A DNA stretch of 64,000 nucleotides from Rhodobacteraceae bacterium DSL-40 (lineage in GTDB: Bacteria > Pseudomonadota > Alphaproteobacteria > Rhodobacterales > Rhodobacteraceae), in contig QKPN01000006.1 of assembly GCA_003258405.1 (NCBI GenBank), positions 1-64,000 on the forward strand. The letters are read 5' to 3'. This document shows positions 8,825 to 18,579 of this stretch, piece after piece; within the stretch, counting starts at the first letter, position 1; every line of letters starts with the position of its first letter. Below the pieces are notes generated by a model. That model had not been told where the DNA came from and searched no databases. It saw only the letters and a program-made list of their open reading frames with translations. The translations under genes and the position numbers were made by a program.

Positions 8825-9385
8825 ATGCCGAACGGTCTGACCGGATACCGCAGGACGGCACGCCTGTTTCATTGGGGTGTGGCGCTGCTTGTGCTCCTGA
8901 TGATCCCGGCGGGCCTCGTGATGACCACGAAGGGGCTCGACCGGACCGTGCAGGACACGCTCTTCCTCTTTCACAAGAATGTCGGCGTGCTGCTCTTCTT
9001 CCTCGTTCTCGGTCGGCTGATCTACCGGCTGCGCCATGCGCCGCCGCCTCTGCCCGCGTCACTGCCGGCGTGGCAGCGGCGCGCCGCGGACCTGAGCCAC
9101 AAGGGGCTCTATGCGCTGCTGCTCCTGATGCCGGTCTTCGGCTATGTGCGGGTGCGGGCGGGGCGCTTTCCGATCGAGGCGCTCGACGCGTTCGGGATCG
9201 GGACGCTGCTGCCGAAATCCGACATGCTGGCCAATACCGCGAAAGCGCTGCATTACGCCGGCGCGCTCGCGCTGATCGCGCTTCTGGGTCTGCACATCGC
9301 GGCGGCGCTCCAGCACGCGCTCATCCGCCGGGACGGGGTCTGGTCGCGCATGTGGCCGCCGCTCGGAACCGGGCGGGAGGGATAG
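8825..9385 (+). CDS. Cytochrome b561 family protein
   Basis: A 186-residue protein with four transmembrane helices and the histidines expected for two b-type hemes: FHW in helix 1, LFHKNVG in helix 2, LSHKGLY in helix 3 and LHYAGALAL...LGLHIA in helix 4. The family transfers electrons between membrane quinol and periplasmic acceptors such as superoxide or small cytochromes. The ATG at 8825 gives the usual family length; no strong ribosome site is visible. It diverges from the lipid-related operon and is followed after 87 bases by the BNR-repeat gene. A GC-rich hairpin (9428-9445) lies in that gap but has no T-run. Confidence 0.88.
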   Translation: MPNGLTGYRRTARLFHWGVALLVLLMIPAGLVMTTKGLDRTVQDTLFLFHKNVGVLLFFLVLGRLIYRLRHAPPPLPASLPAWQRRAADLSHKGLYALLLLMPVFGYVRVRAGRFPIEALDAFGIGTLLPKSDMLANTAKALHYAGALALIALLGLHIAAALQHALIRRDGVWSRMWPPLGTGREG

Positions 9386-9472
9386 GCTCCGCCCCCCGCG
9401 CGCATCCTTGAGCACGGGAGGCGGCAAGGCCGGGGCAAACCGGCCGCGGTCGAACGGCAGGAGGTATTTTCC

Positions 9473-10642
9473 ATGTCTGCGGTTTCATCGGAGGGTGTCA
9501 CCCTTCTGGTCGGCACCACCAAGGGCGCCTTCCTGATCGCGGGCGGCGTCGGGCGCAGCGGCTGGCGGCTTTCGGGGCCGCTTTGCGGCGGCTGGCCGAT
9601 CAACCAGCTTGCCGCCGACCCGTCGACAGGCGCGCTCTGGGCCGGCGGCGGCAGCGACTGGCACGGCGCCGGGGTCTGGCGTTCGGAGGATGGCGGCGGG
9701 AGCTGGGAGCTCTGCCGCCTCACGCGCGGGCAGATGGATGACTGGGCCGAGAAGGATCCGGATTTCGCGGCGATGATCGGCTGGAACGCAGAGCCGCTCC
9801 CGTTCGGGGCGGCGTTCTCGCAGGTCTGGTCGCTCTCGCAGGCGCATGGCGTGCTCCGGGCGGGCACCAAGCCCGCGAGCCTGCTCGAAAGCCGGGACGG
9901 CGGGCGGAGCTGGGTGCGGCTCGACGGGCTCAACCGCCATCCCTCGGCGGAGAGCTGGATGCCGGGCGGGGCGGGGCTCGTGCTCCACACCATCGTTGCA
10001 GACCCGGATGTGCCCGAAAAGCTCTGGATCGGCATCTCGGCGGCGGGAGTCTTTGCCTCCGAGGATGGCGGCGAGACCTGGGAGCGGCGGAACCGGCTCT
10101 CGAACGCGGGGGCGACGCTCGAGGCTGGACATCCGGCGGGCCCGCGGGATGGTGAGGTCGGGCATTGCGTCCATAATCTCGCGCGCGCGTCCGGATCTGG
10201 TGATCTCCTCTACCAGCAGAACCACCACGGCGTCTGGCGCTCGGCCGACGGCGGCCGGAGCTGGGAGGATGTGACCGCCGGGCTGCCCTCGACCTTTGGC
10301 TTTCCGATCGCGGTGCATCCGCGCGACGGCGAGACGGTCTGGACGCTGCCGCTCAATGGCGACAGCGCCGGCCGCTTTCCACCCGATGCCGCGGCGGCGG
10401 TCTGGCGCACGCGGGACGGCGGGGCGAGCTGGACGGCACAGCGCAAGGGGCTGCCGCAGGAGAACTGCTTCTTCACCGTGCTCCGCCAGGCCATGGCGGC
10501 GGATCGGCGCGATCCGGCGGGGATCTATTTCGGCACCAACAGCGGTTCGGTCTTTGCCAGCACCGATGAAGGCGAGAGCTGGGACGAGATTGCGCGGCAT
10601 CTGCCGACGGTGCTTGCCGTGGACGTGCTCGACCGGCATTGA
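9473..10642 (+). CDS. BNR/sialidase-like beta-propeller protein
   Basis: The 389-residue protein has at least five Asp-box/BNR repeats of the form SxDGGxSW: SEDGGGSWE, SRDGGRSWV, SEDGGETWE, SADGGRSWE, TRDGGASWT, plus a final STDEGESWDE. This predicts a multi-bladed propeller like sialidases and Ycf48/HCF136. It has no signal peptide, so it appears cytoplasmic, unlike secreted sialidases. Catalytic sialidase residues cannot be assigned. A good ribosome site (AGGAGG) precedes the ATG. It lies 36 bases before the AGE-type epimerase, so the two are probably co-transcribed. Function is unknown; sugar binding is only suggested by the neighbour. Confidence 0.8.
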   Translation: MSAVSSEGVTLLVGTTKGAFLIAGGVGRSGWRLSGPLCGGWPINQLAADPSTGALWAGGGSDWHGAGVWRSEDGGGSWELCRLTRGQMDDWAEKDPDFAAMIGWNAEPLPFGAAFSQVWSLSQAHGVLRAGTKPASLLESRDGGRSWVRLDGLNRHPSAESWMPGGAGLVLHTIVADPDVPEKLWIGISAAGVFASEDGGETWERRNRLSNAGATLEAGHPAGPRDGEVGHCVHNLARASGSGDLLYQQNHHGVWRSADGGRSWEDVTAGLPSTFGFPIAVHPRDGETVWTLPLNGDSAGRFPPDAAAAVWRTRDGGASWTAQRKGLPQENCFFTVLRQAMAADRRDPAGIYFGTNSGSVFASTDEGESWDEIARHLPTVLAVDVLDRH

Positions 10643-10678
10643 TGCCCGTGTGCGAGGAAGCAGGAAAAGAGAGCTGGC

Positions 10679-11926
10679 ATGCAGGTGAGCGATCCGATCG
10701 GCAATGACACGCAGAAGGGAAGCTGGCTCGACGACCCGGCGCACCGGGACTGGCTCCGGCGCGAGGCGTTCCGGCAGCTTGATTTTTTCCGGGCAAGCCT
10801 GCGGCCCGATGGCGGGTTCGATGCGCTCGACGCGGCGGGGCGCGCGATGCCCGGTGTGGCGCAGGAGCTGCATGTCACGACGCGGCTCGTGCATTCCTAT
10901 GCGCTCGGCAAGGCGCTGGGCGCGGACGGGTGCGATGCGATCATCGATGCGGGCATGGAGGCGCTCTGGCGGCGGCACCGCGATCCGGTGCATGGCGGCT
11001 ATGTCTGGGCGGTCCGGGGCGATGCGATCGCGGATGGCACCAAGCTCGCCTACGGGCATGTCTTCGTGCTGCTGGCCGCGGCGAGCGCAAGACATGCGGG
11101 TCATCCGGATGCCGACCGGCTGCTTGCCGATGCCTCGGAGATCCTGGAGCGCCATTTCTGGGAGGAGTCGCGTGGGCTCTTCTGCGACGAGTTCCGCCGC
11201 GACTGGACGGAATTCTCGTCCTATCGCGGGATGAACGCGAACATGCACGGCGTCGAGGCGCTGCTCGCGGCCCATGAGGTGACCGGCGAGGGGATCTACC
11301 GTGACCGGGCCGGGCGGATTCTCGACTTCTTTACCGGGCGGATGGCGCCGGAGCACGGCTGGCGGATTCCCGAGCACTACACGAAGGACTGGCAGGCCGA
11401 TGCGGCTTATGCGGGCAATCCGATGTTCCGGCCTGCGGGCACCACGCCGGGCCATTCCTTCGAGTTCGCGCGCCTTGCCCTGCAGCACTGGGACCTCTGC
11501 GGCCGGAGCGGGGGCAGCGCGCCGGAGCGGGCGCGGAATCTCGTGGCGCGCGCTCATGCCGATGGCTGGGATGAGGCCGCGGGCGGCGGCTATGTCTATA
11601 CGCTGGGGGCCGATGGCGCGCCCGCGATCCGGTCGCGCTACTGGTGGCCGGTGACGGAGGCGATCGGGGCCGTCTCGGCGCTGCTGAAGGTGGATGGCCG
11701 CGCGGAGGACGAGGCGCTCTACCGCCGCCTCTGGCATTTCGCGGACGCCCATTTCATCGATGAGACCCGCGGCGGCTGGTTTCCCGAGATTGATGCGGCG
11801 GGCCGCCCGGCGGCGACGCAGTTCGCGGGCAAGCCCGACATCTATCACGCGCTTCAGGCGACGCTGCTGCCGCTGGTGCCCGGTCTGTCGCGGCTTCCGG
11901 ACGAGCTCGAGGCCCTCGCGCGGTAG
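10679..11926 (+). CDS. AGE-family sugar epimerase/isomerase, YihS-like
   Basis: This 415-residue protein has the (alpha/alpha)6-barrel pattern of the N-acylglucosamine 2-epimerase family. Visible active-site stretches include the His/Arg-bearing TRLVHSYALGK, YRGMNANMHGVEAL and TTPGHSFEFARLAL, close to those of mannose/sulfoquinovose aldose-ketose isomerases (YihS), and WWPVTEAIGA near the C-terminus. It would interconvert an aldose and its ketose (mannose, glucose or sulfoquinovose) in the cytoplasm. It follows the BNR protein closely. No other sulfoquinovose or mannose catabolic genes are in the window, so the substrate stays open. Confidence 0.83.
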   Translation: MQVSDPIGNDTQKGSWLDDPAHRDWLRREAFRQLDFFRASLRPDGGFDALDAAGRAMPGVAQELHVTTRLVHSYALGKALGADGCDAIIDAGMEALWRRHRDPVHGGYVWAVRGDAIADGTKLAYGHVFVLLAAASARHAGHPDADRLLADASEILERHFWEESRGLFCDEFRRDWTEFSSYRGMNANMHGVEALLAAHEVTGEGIYRDRAGRILDFFTGRMAPEHGWRIPEHYTKDWQADAAYAGNPMFRPAGTTPGHSFEFARLALQHWDLCGRSGGSAPERARNLVARAHADGWDEAAGGGYVYTLGADGAPAIRSRYWWPVTEAIGAVSALLKVDGRAEDEALYRRLWHFADAHFIDETRGGWFPEIDAAGRPAATQFAGKPDIYHALQATLLPLVPGLSRLPDELEALAR

Positions 11927-11935
11927 CCGGCGGGC

Positions 11936-12649
11936 TCAGCCCCGGCCTTCGCCGCGGTGTTCGAGCAGGTCGATCTGGATCTGCTGCAGCTCGGCCAGGC
12001 GCTCCCACTGCCGGGCGATCTGGTGGTCGATCTTCTCGTGGAGCTGGCGGATCTCGAGTTCGGCCTTGAGGTTCACCCGGTAGTCGTTCTCGGCGCGGCG
12101 GCGATCCTTCTCCTCCTGCCGCTTCTGGCTCATCATGATGATCGGCGCCTGGACGGCGGCGAGGCTCGACAGGACAAGGTTGAGCAGGATGAACGGATAG
12201 GGGTCGAAGGGGTGCGCGAGCAGCCCGGAGACGTTGAGCGCCATCCAGGCGATCAGCGTGACCGAAAAGCCGAGGATGAAGGTCCAGCTGCCGCCGAAGC
12301 TCGCAACGCGGTCGGCCATGCGCGCCCCGAGCGTGTCGGCTTCGTCCATCTCGACGGGGTTCTGCGAGACGAGTCCGCCGGTCTCGAAGCTCTCCGCCAC
12401 CTGGCGTTCGAGCTGGCCGAGTTCGCCGCGCTCCTCGGCGAGCAGCTCCTCGACATAGGCGCGGCGGAAGCGGGCGAGATCGGAGCGGCAGATGAACTTG
12501 CCCGGCCCCCAGTCCGGGGTTTCCTTCGCGATCAGCGCGGAGACGCCGGGCCGCATCTGATCCCAGCTCACCAGATCCTTGCGGGCGTGCTCGCGGCCGC
12601 AGATCACGCATCTCTCACGGTGGGTCCGTTCGCGAATCAGCTTTTCCAA
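11936..12649 (-). CDS. DUF1003 membrane protein with N-terminal zinc-finger-like motif
   Basis: The frame has no ATG after it leaves the SDR gene. The best start is TTG at 12649, six bases after an AACGAGGA ribosome-like site, giving 237 residues. An N-terminal CVICG...CR segment looks like a small metal site. Two predicted helices follow (FGGSWTFILGFSVTLIAWM and the FILLNLVLSSLAAVQAPIIM region), then a charged C-terminal coiled coil (QKRQEEKDRRRAENDY onward). This is the DUF1003 architecture. Function is unknown. It converges with the epimerase gene, with nine bases between them. Alternative upstream non-ATG starts are possible. Confidence 0.72.
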   Translation of the reverse strand: MEKLIRERTHRERCVICGREHARKDLVSWDQMRPGVSALIAKETPDWGPGKFICRSDLARFRRAYVEELLAEERGELGQLERQVAESFETGGLVSQNPVEMDEADTLGARMADRVASFGGSWTFILGFSVTLIAWMALNVSGLLAHPFDPYPFILLNLVLSSLAAVQAPIIMMSQKRQEEKDRRRAENDYRVNLKAELEIRQLHEKIDHQIARQWERLAELQQIQIDLLEHRGEGRG

Positions 12650-12723
12650 GATGTCCTCGTTCCAGCGGCCGGCAGTCCGGCGGGACCCTTTCTTGCCATC
12701 GGATGGCAGGGCGGTCCAGCGGA

Positions 12724-13488
<765 letters not shown>

Positions 13489-13514
13489 GAGCGGGGTCTC
13501 CTTCTCGGGGGCGC

Positions 13515-13610
13515 TGGCGGAGGGGAGCGGGAGTCGAACCCACCCGGGACAGGCTCGCTGCCCCAACCGGATTTGAAGTCCGGCCGCCCCACCGGGGACG
13601 ATTCCCTTCC
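13515..13610 (-). tRNA. selC: tRNA-Sec (anticodon TCA)
   Basis: The 96-base element including CCA has all the marks of a bacterial selenocysteine tRNA. It has an eight-base acceptor helix starting GGAAGGGA, an extended D arm (CCCCGGTGGGG), the anticodon arm CCGGACTTCAAATCCGG with UCA, a long variable arm and the T loop TTCGACT, and it ends CTCCCCTCCGCCA. The acceptor helix has one A:C mismatch (position 4 from the 5' end against the CCCCTCC strand). It lies 17 bases downstream of the selB stop on the same strand, at the end of the fdo-fdhE-selA-selB run. It reads UGA in fdoG. Confidence 0.95.
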
Positions 13611-13627
13611 TTCGAGCGCCGCGCGGC

Positions 13628-15544
13628 TCAGCCGTCGAAAAGATCGGCTCGGTGCGGATTTATGCGGCGCAGATCGCCGCGGCGCAAGGTCAGGCCTTGG
13701 CGGTCGAAGAAATCGAGGATCTCGATCGCGACCTTCCGGCCGTTCTGGAGCCTGTCGCGGAAGGCGGGTGCCGCAAACCAGCCGTCCCTTGCGCAGGCCG
13801 CAACATCAAGCAAGATCCCGACCATTTCAGCAGTGACCGAGCGGTCGAAGAAATGGTCGCGGGCGATCTGGTCGGTGCGGCCGAGCTTCTGGGTGAGCTT
13901 GAAGACGCGGCGGATCTCGCGCTCCTCGATGCCGGTCTCCTTGGCAAAATCGCGTACCCGCGGTGGGCGAAAGCGGGTTTCGCCCTGAAGCTGAGGCAGA
14001 AGGCGGGTGAACAGCGCTTCGTCCTCGGGCGAGAGACGCACCTCGTGGCCGGGCAGGCGGACGAAGGCGCCGTCGAGAACGGCACGCCCGGCAAGTGCCT
14101 CCTGTCGGAGGAAGATGAGGAAGGCGTCCTTGGGCAGGCGTGGCGTGAGCGCAAGGCGCAGGCGCTCGCGGCTCATCCCGGCGAGATCGGGCTCTTCGGC
14201 GTGGAAGGCCGCGAGGGTTGCGGCCGCCCCGGTCCGGAGATCCGCAAGACAGCGCTGCGAGAGGACGAGAGCGCCGATCGGCTCGAGACCGGCGGCGGTC
14301 GTGAGCCCGGGCCCGGTCTCCGGGGCGAGCGAGCGGTCGCGGAGGAAGGCGGGGAGATCGACCGGGCCGATGGCGGCGAGGTCCGCAAGCGCGCAGGCGG
14401 GATCGGCGGTGCGGGCGGCCGCGATGCGGGCGATGCGCTCTGGGGTGCGGCGCTTGCGGGCCGGGCCCCGCAGGTCGAGGAAGCGGCCGCCGCCGATGGT
14501 GCGGCTGGCGGACACGTCGCGGAGGATGAAGCGCTCGCCCACCGCGGCGGCGATGGGGCGGTCGAGCACGAGCTGGACGAAGCCGCGCTCGCGCGGCGCA
14601 ATCGGTTCGGCGAGCGGCACGATACGCGCGCCCGTCTCGACGGAGTGGCTGTGGAGACGGGCGGGGAACCATGTACCGAGCGCCCTGGGTTCGGAGCCCA
14701 GCGCGGTCAGTTCGGCATCGATCCGGTCGGTCGGGGCGTGGAGCCCGGGGGAGAGCACGACATTGCCGCGCCGGAGCGCCCCCTTGGTCACGCCCTCGCC
14801 GGTGAGGTTGAGGGCGCAGCGCTGCCCGGCGCGGCCTTCCGCCACCTGGCGGTTCTGGGCGTGAATGCCGCGGACGCGGGCGGCGAGGCCGCTCGGGCTC
14901 ACGATCACCTCGTCGTCAAGGGTGACGCGGCCCGAGAGCAGGGTGCCGGTGACGATGGTTCCGGCGCCCGCGAGCGTGAAGCTGCGATCGACGGCGAGGC
15001 GGAAGGGGCCATCGGCAGGACGTGCGGCGGTCTCCGCCTCTGCCGTGGCGAGAGCGGCGCGGAGGGTCTCGACCCCTTCGCCGGTGAACACGGAGACAGG
15101 TGTCACCGGGGCGCCTGCGAGCCCGGTCGGGGCCAGAGCCTCCTGGATCTCGGCGGTAATGGCGGCGCGACGGGCTTCGTCGGCGAGATCGGCCTTGGAG
15201 AGGGCGACGATGCCGCGGGATATGCCGAGCAGATCGAGGATCGCGAGATGTTCGCGGGTCTGCGGCATCACGCCGTCGTCTGCGGCGATGACGAGGAGGG
15301 CGAAATCTATGCCACCCGCGCCCGCGAGCATGGTGTGGATGAGCCGCTCGTGGCCCGGCACGTCCACGAAACCGGTGATGGCGCCGGTGGGGGTGCAGGC
15401 GCCGAGATCGGCATAGGCAAAGCCGAGATCTATGGTGATGCCGCGCAACTTCTCCTCGGCAAGCCGGTCGGCATCGGTGCCGGTGAGCGCTTTCACCAGC
15501 GCCGTCTTGCCATGATCGATATGGCCCGCTGTTCCGACGATCAT
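13628..15544 (-). CDS. selB: Selenocysteine-specific elongation factor SelB
   Basis: At 638 residues this is the usual SelB length. The N-terminus MIVGTAGHIDHGKTALVKALTG is the G1 motif of the EF-Tu-like GTPase, followed by DVPGHERLIHTM (G3) and ALSKADLADE (G4). The EF-Tu-like domains are followed by winged-helix repeats at about 380-638 (for example FRDRLQNGRKVAIEILDFFDRQG at the end) that bind the SECIS hairpin. SelB delivers Sec-tRNA to UGA on the ribosome. The ATG overlaps the selA stop (ATGA), so the genes are co-translated. The SECIS in fdoG is its target in this window. Confidence 0.97.
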   Translation of the reverse strand: MIVGTAGHIDHGKTALVKALTGTDADRLAEEKLRGITIDLGFAYADLGACTPTGAITGFVDVPGHERLIHTMLAGAGGIDFALLVIAADDGVMPQTREHLAILDLLGISRGIVALSKADLADEARRAAITAEIQEALAPTGLAGAPVTPVSVFTGEGVETLRAALATAEAETAARPADGPFRLAVDRSFTLAGAGTIVTGTLLSGRVTLDDEVIVSPSGLAARVRGIHAQNRQVAEGRAGQRCALNLTGEGVTKGALRRGNVVLSPGLHAPTDRIDAELTALGSEPRALGTWFPARLHSHSVETGARIVPLAEPIAPRERGFVQLVLDRPIAAAVGERFILRDVSASRTIGGGRFLDLRGPARKRRTPERIARIAAARTADPACALADLAAIGPVDLPAFLRDRSLAPETGPGLTTAAGLEPIGALVLSQRCLADLRTGAAATLAAFHAEEPDLAGMSRERLRLALTPRLPKDAFLIFLRQEALAGRAVLDGAFVRLPGHEVRLSPEDEALFTRLLPQLQGETRFRPPRVRDFAKETGIEEREIRRVFKLTQKLGRTDQIARDHFFDRSVTAEMVGILLDVAACARDGWFAAPAFRDRLQNGRKVAIEILDFFDRQGLTLRRGDLRRINPHRADLFDG

Positions 15545-16917
15545 GGCGCGGGCAGCGCGTCCAGCAGGTCCGCGTCCCGTTCGAGGCAGCGCATGTCGAG
15601 GATCAGCGCGCCGTCCCGGATATGGCCGACGATCGGGCGAGGGAGTGCCCGGAGCCAGGCGGCGATCCGGTCCGGCGCATTGCCGCCGTGCCCCGTGAGC
15701 CGCAGGCCCGCGCTCGGGATCGTGTCGACCGGGAGTGCGCCGGAGCCGATCTGGCTTGCGCAGGCGCAGGGCTCGGCGGCGAAACTGAAGGGTGCGAGGC
15801 GGCGATGGACCTCCGGGGCGAGGCGCGCGGCCTGGGCTGCGATCTCGGCCTGCTGCCGGGCGAGGAGGCGGAGTGTGGGCAGGCGTTCGGCCAGTCGGTC
15901 GGGATCGCGGTAGAGCCGGAGCGTTGCCTCCAGCGCCGCGATGCGGATCTTATCGAGCCGGACTGCACGTTTCAGCGGGTTGCGGTTGATCGCGGCGATC
16001 AGATCGCGCCGTCCGACAAGAAAGCCTGCCTGCGGCCCGCCGAGCAGCTTGTCGCCTGAGAAGCTCACCAGTTCGGCGCCCTCGGCGACGGCCTCGGCCA
16101 CCGTCGGCTCGCGCCTGAGGCCAAAGGCGGAGAGGTCGGCGAGCGAGCCCGAGCCGAGATCGTTGAGGAGCGGCACGCCCGCGCTGCGGGCGATGGCGGC
16201 AAGGCGCGGGGCGGGGACCTCGGCGGTGAAGCCCTCGATGCGGTAGTTCGAGGTATGGACCTTGAGGATGAGGCCAGTATCAGGTCCGAGCGCGGCTTCG
16301 TAGTCGTGGGGATGCGTGCGGTTGGTTGTGCCCACCTCGACGAGGCGGACGCCCGCCCGCGTCATGATGTCGGGCATCCGGAACGCGCCGCCGATCTCGA
16401 TCAGCTCGCCGCGCGAGACGATGGCCTCGCGCCCCGCCCCGAGCGTGTTGAGCGCGATCAGCACGGCAGCGGCGTTGTTGTTGACGATGGTCGCATCCTC
16501 CGCGCCGGTGAGCTCGCAGAGCAGCCCGCGGAGATGGTCATCGCGCTGGCCGCGGCCGCCGCTTTCGAGGTCAAACTCGAGGGCGAGGGGGGCGGCCATC
16601 GCTGCGGTCGCCGCCTCGATCGCGGCCTCGGCGAGGATCGCCCGGCCGAGGTTGGTGTGGAGCACCGTACCGGTGAGGTTGAGGATCGGGCGGAGCCGCG
16701 AGTGCGCCCGGGCCGCGAGATCAGCTGCGACCTGCCCGGCGAGCCCGGCAGCGAGCCCGTCGCCCGCCTCGCCCGCACGGATCGCGCGCCGGGTCTCGTC
16801 GAGCCGGGCGCGCAAGGCGGCGAGGACCTCGGTGCGGCCGTGTTGCGCGATCAGCGCCCGGCCCGGCTCCGAGAGGAGGAACTGATCGACTGAGGGCAGC
16901 GCGCGCAAGGCCTTCAT
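15541..16917 (-). CDS. selA: L-seryl-tRNA(Sec) selenium transferase SelA
   Basis: A 458-residue PLP enzyme that converts Ser-tRNA(Sec) to Sec-tRNA(Sec) using selenophosphate. The PLP lysine is K290 in SFSGDKLLGGPQAG, and the N-terminal ILNLTGTVLHTNLGRA and central NNNAAAVLIAL motifs are diagnostic of the family. It lies between fdhE (13-base gap) and selB (four-base overlap), in the same transcription direction as the formate dehydrogenase. Length and motif order are normal, with no sign of damage. Confidence 0.97.
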   Translation of the reverse strand: MKALRALPSVDQFLLSEPGRALIAQHGRTEVLAALRARLDETRRAIRAGEAGDGLAAGLAGQVAADLAARAHSRLRPILNLTGTVLHTNLGRAILAEAAIEAATAAMAAPLALEFDLESGGRGQRDDHLRGLLCELTGAEDATIVNNNAAAVLIALNTLGAGREAIVSRGELIEIGGAFRMPDIMTRAGVRLVEVGTTNRTHPHDYEAALGPDTGLILKVHTSNYRIEGFTAEVPAPRLAAIARSAGVPLLNDLGSGSLADLSAFGLRREPTVAEAVAEGAELVSFSGDKLLGGPQAGFLVGRRDLIAAINRNPLKRAVRLDKIRIAALEATLRLYRDPDRLAERLPTLRLLARQQAEIAAQAARLAPEVHRRLAPFSFAAEPCACASQIGSGALPVDTIPSAGLRLTGHGGNAPDRIAAWLRALPRPIVGHIRDGALILDMRCLERDADLLDALPAP

Positions 16918-16930
16918 GCCGGAACCTGTT

Positions 16931-17842
16931 TCAGTAACCCACGAGGAAGGGATTGAACCCGCCGCGATTGAGTGCCGTCTCCTTCATCAGGAGGTCGAGA
17001 CCGAGGCTTGCGACGTCGTCGGCGATCGGCTCGATCGTCGGGTTCTTCATGCTGTAGAAGATCTTCACCCAGCTCGCACATTCGCTGCAGACCTCGGCTT
17101 TCACGGTCGCATCGACCGTTTCGGCGGACCGGTAGCTGATCCCCTTGGTCGAGCCGCAGCAGAGGCATTTGATCCGGACCTCGTTCCAGCGCGTGGAGCA
17201 ACCGGCACAGGCAGCATAGCGGATGTTCTCGATCCCTGGCGCGCCGGTGACGCTCGACGTGGCCGGTCGACCGCCACAGGCGGGGCAGATGCCGACATGG
17301 ACCGGCACGAGCGCGCCGGCTTCGAGCTGGGCCGCGAGGCGCGCAAGGTGGATCTGCGCGGCCGCTGCTACGAAGAGATGCGGCGCGGCGCTGTCCTCGG
17401 GGATCGAATCCGTGAGCACGTTGGACATGAGCCAGCGCCTGTCCTCGGGCGGGGCCGCGGCGACGGCCTCAAGCGCCTTGCTTGCCGGATCGGGCATCGA
17501 GAGCGCGCTCGCCTCGGCACAGAGGCGCGCGAGCGTTTCAGCCAGTGCCGGATCTTCGATGAGCCGGCTCCGGTCTATCGGGGGCCGGTGGTCCGTTCGT
17601 GCTTCCGCGACCGCCCGTGCATCGAGCGGAGGAAGCGACGGCAGCTCGGCAGAGAGTCGGGCCTGAAGCTCCGAGAGCTCGCCCAGAAACGAGAGGTAGG
17701 GGCCGAGGCGGCTCGTGCCGGCGAGGAAGGCAAAGCGCTTTGCGCGGGTGGGGAAGATCTTGCCGGGATCAGGAAGAAACGCAAGCGGTGCGCTGGGAAC
17801 GCCGCCCACGACCGAGGGGTCGGGCTTGATATCTGCTGTCAT
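16931..17842 (-). CDS. fdhE: Formate dehydrogenase accessory protein FdhE
   Basis: The 303-residue protein starts at ATG 17842 (ribosome site GTGAGAG upstream). FdhE is a cytoplasmic rubredoxin-like chaperone needed to make active membrane formate dehydrogenase. The C-terminal half has four CxxC pairs: CPACGG, CAGCST, CLCCGS and CSECAS, which bind iron in the E. coli protein. The N-terminal PFLPDPGKIFPTRAKRF-like segment is typical. It lies between fdoI and selA, 50 and 13 bases away, linking assembly of the enzyme with selenocysteine synthesis. Confidence 0.94.
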   Translation of the reverse strand: MTADIKPDPSVVGGVPSAPLAFLPDPGKIFPTRAKRFAFLAGTSRLGPYLSFLGELSELQARLSAELPSLPPLDARAVAEARTDHRPPIDRSRLIEDPALAETLARLCAEASALSMPDPASKALEAVAAAPPEDRRWLMSNVLTDSIPEDSAAPHLFVAAAAQIHLARLAAQLEAGALVPVHVGICPACGGRPATSSVTGAPGIENIRYAACAGCSTRWNEVRIKCLCCGSTKGISYRSAETVDATVKAEVCSECASWVKIFYSMKNPTIEPIADDVASLGLDLLMKETALNRGGFNPFLVGY

Positions 17843-17892
17843 ACTCTCACTTCCGGGCCGACCGGCCACAAGGATTGAGGTGTCTGGTCGAG

Positions 17893-18579
17893 CTACTCTG
17901 CCGATCCGGAGCCGCCGCGTCCAGCAAGTTCGCGCAGCCATTTCCGATGATGTTTCCAGGCCCAGCCGCCGGTGACAGTGCCGCGGGTCATCGCGCGGAG
18001 CGAGCCGCGGGTCCAGATCGCGGCATAAACGTGGAGGATGAAGACGAGGATCGCGAGTATCGCCGCGATGGAATGGACGAGCATGGCCGTCCTGCGGACG
18101 GGGATCGAGACGAGATGAGGGAAATACTGCTCCCAGATCATGACGCCGCTCGCGACGAGCAGGAGGATGAGCCCGGCCATCGCCCAGAAGACCACCTTCT
18201 GGCCGGCGTTGTACTTGCCGACTTCGGGCACGCGCTCCTCGTGACCGCTGAGGTAGTCGCCGAGATGCGTCGCCCATTGCACGTCCTCGCGCCGGGGCAG
18301 GTTGAGCCGCCACATCTGCACGAAGAGCAGGGCGAAGCTTGCGGTGAGCAGCAGGCCCGCGAGCGGGTGCAGCCAGCGCGTCGTCTGCCCGCCGCCGAAG
18401 AGGCCGGTGAGAAAGAAGAGTGCAGGGTGGAAGAGCGCAAGACCCGAGAGCAGCAGCACGACGAGCGCGGCGGCGGTGATCCAGTGGTTGATCCGGGTAA
18501 GGCCGCGGTAGCGACTGACCGCTATCGGGTCCTGCTTCTCGAGGTGATCGCCGGGAGCGGAGAAGGTGCGACCGGTCAT
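17893..18579 (-). CDS. fdoI: Formate dehydrogenase gamma subunit, cytochrome b556
   Basis: This 228-residue membrane subunit has four hydrophobic helices and the histidines that ligate two b hemes: [11 protein letters not shown] in helix 1, [11 protein letters not shown] in helix 2, and [20 protein letters not shown] in helix 4. It anchors the dehydrogenase on the periplasmic side and passes electrons to quinone. The ATG overlaps the fdoH stop by four bases. The C-terminal [13 protein letters not shown] is typical of FdoI/FdnI. It is about 15 residues longer than the E. coli subunit, mostly at the N-terminus. Confidence 0.95.
   Translation of the reverse strand: MTGRTFSAPGDHLEKQDPIAVSRYRGLTRINHWITAAALVVLLLSGLALFHPALFFLTGLFGGGQTTRWLHPLAGLLLTASFALLFVQMWRLNLPRREDVQWATHLGDYLSGHEERVPEVGKYNAGQKVVFWAMAGLILLLVASGVMIWEQYFPHLVSIPVRRTAMLVHSIAAILAILVFILHVYAAIWTRGSLRAMTRGTVTGGWAWKHHRKWLRELAGRGGSGSAE

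Noticed and set aside
9428-9445. GGCCGG/CCGGCC hairpin as an intrinsic terminator after cytochrome b561
   Set aside because: No T-run follows, and such GC stems occur by chance in this DNA.
13489-13566. Upstream start of the SDR gene at 13566
   Set aside because: It would run through the tRNA-Sec gene; ATG 13488 gives the normal SDR length.
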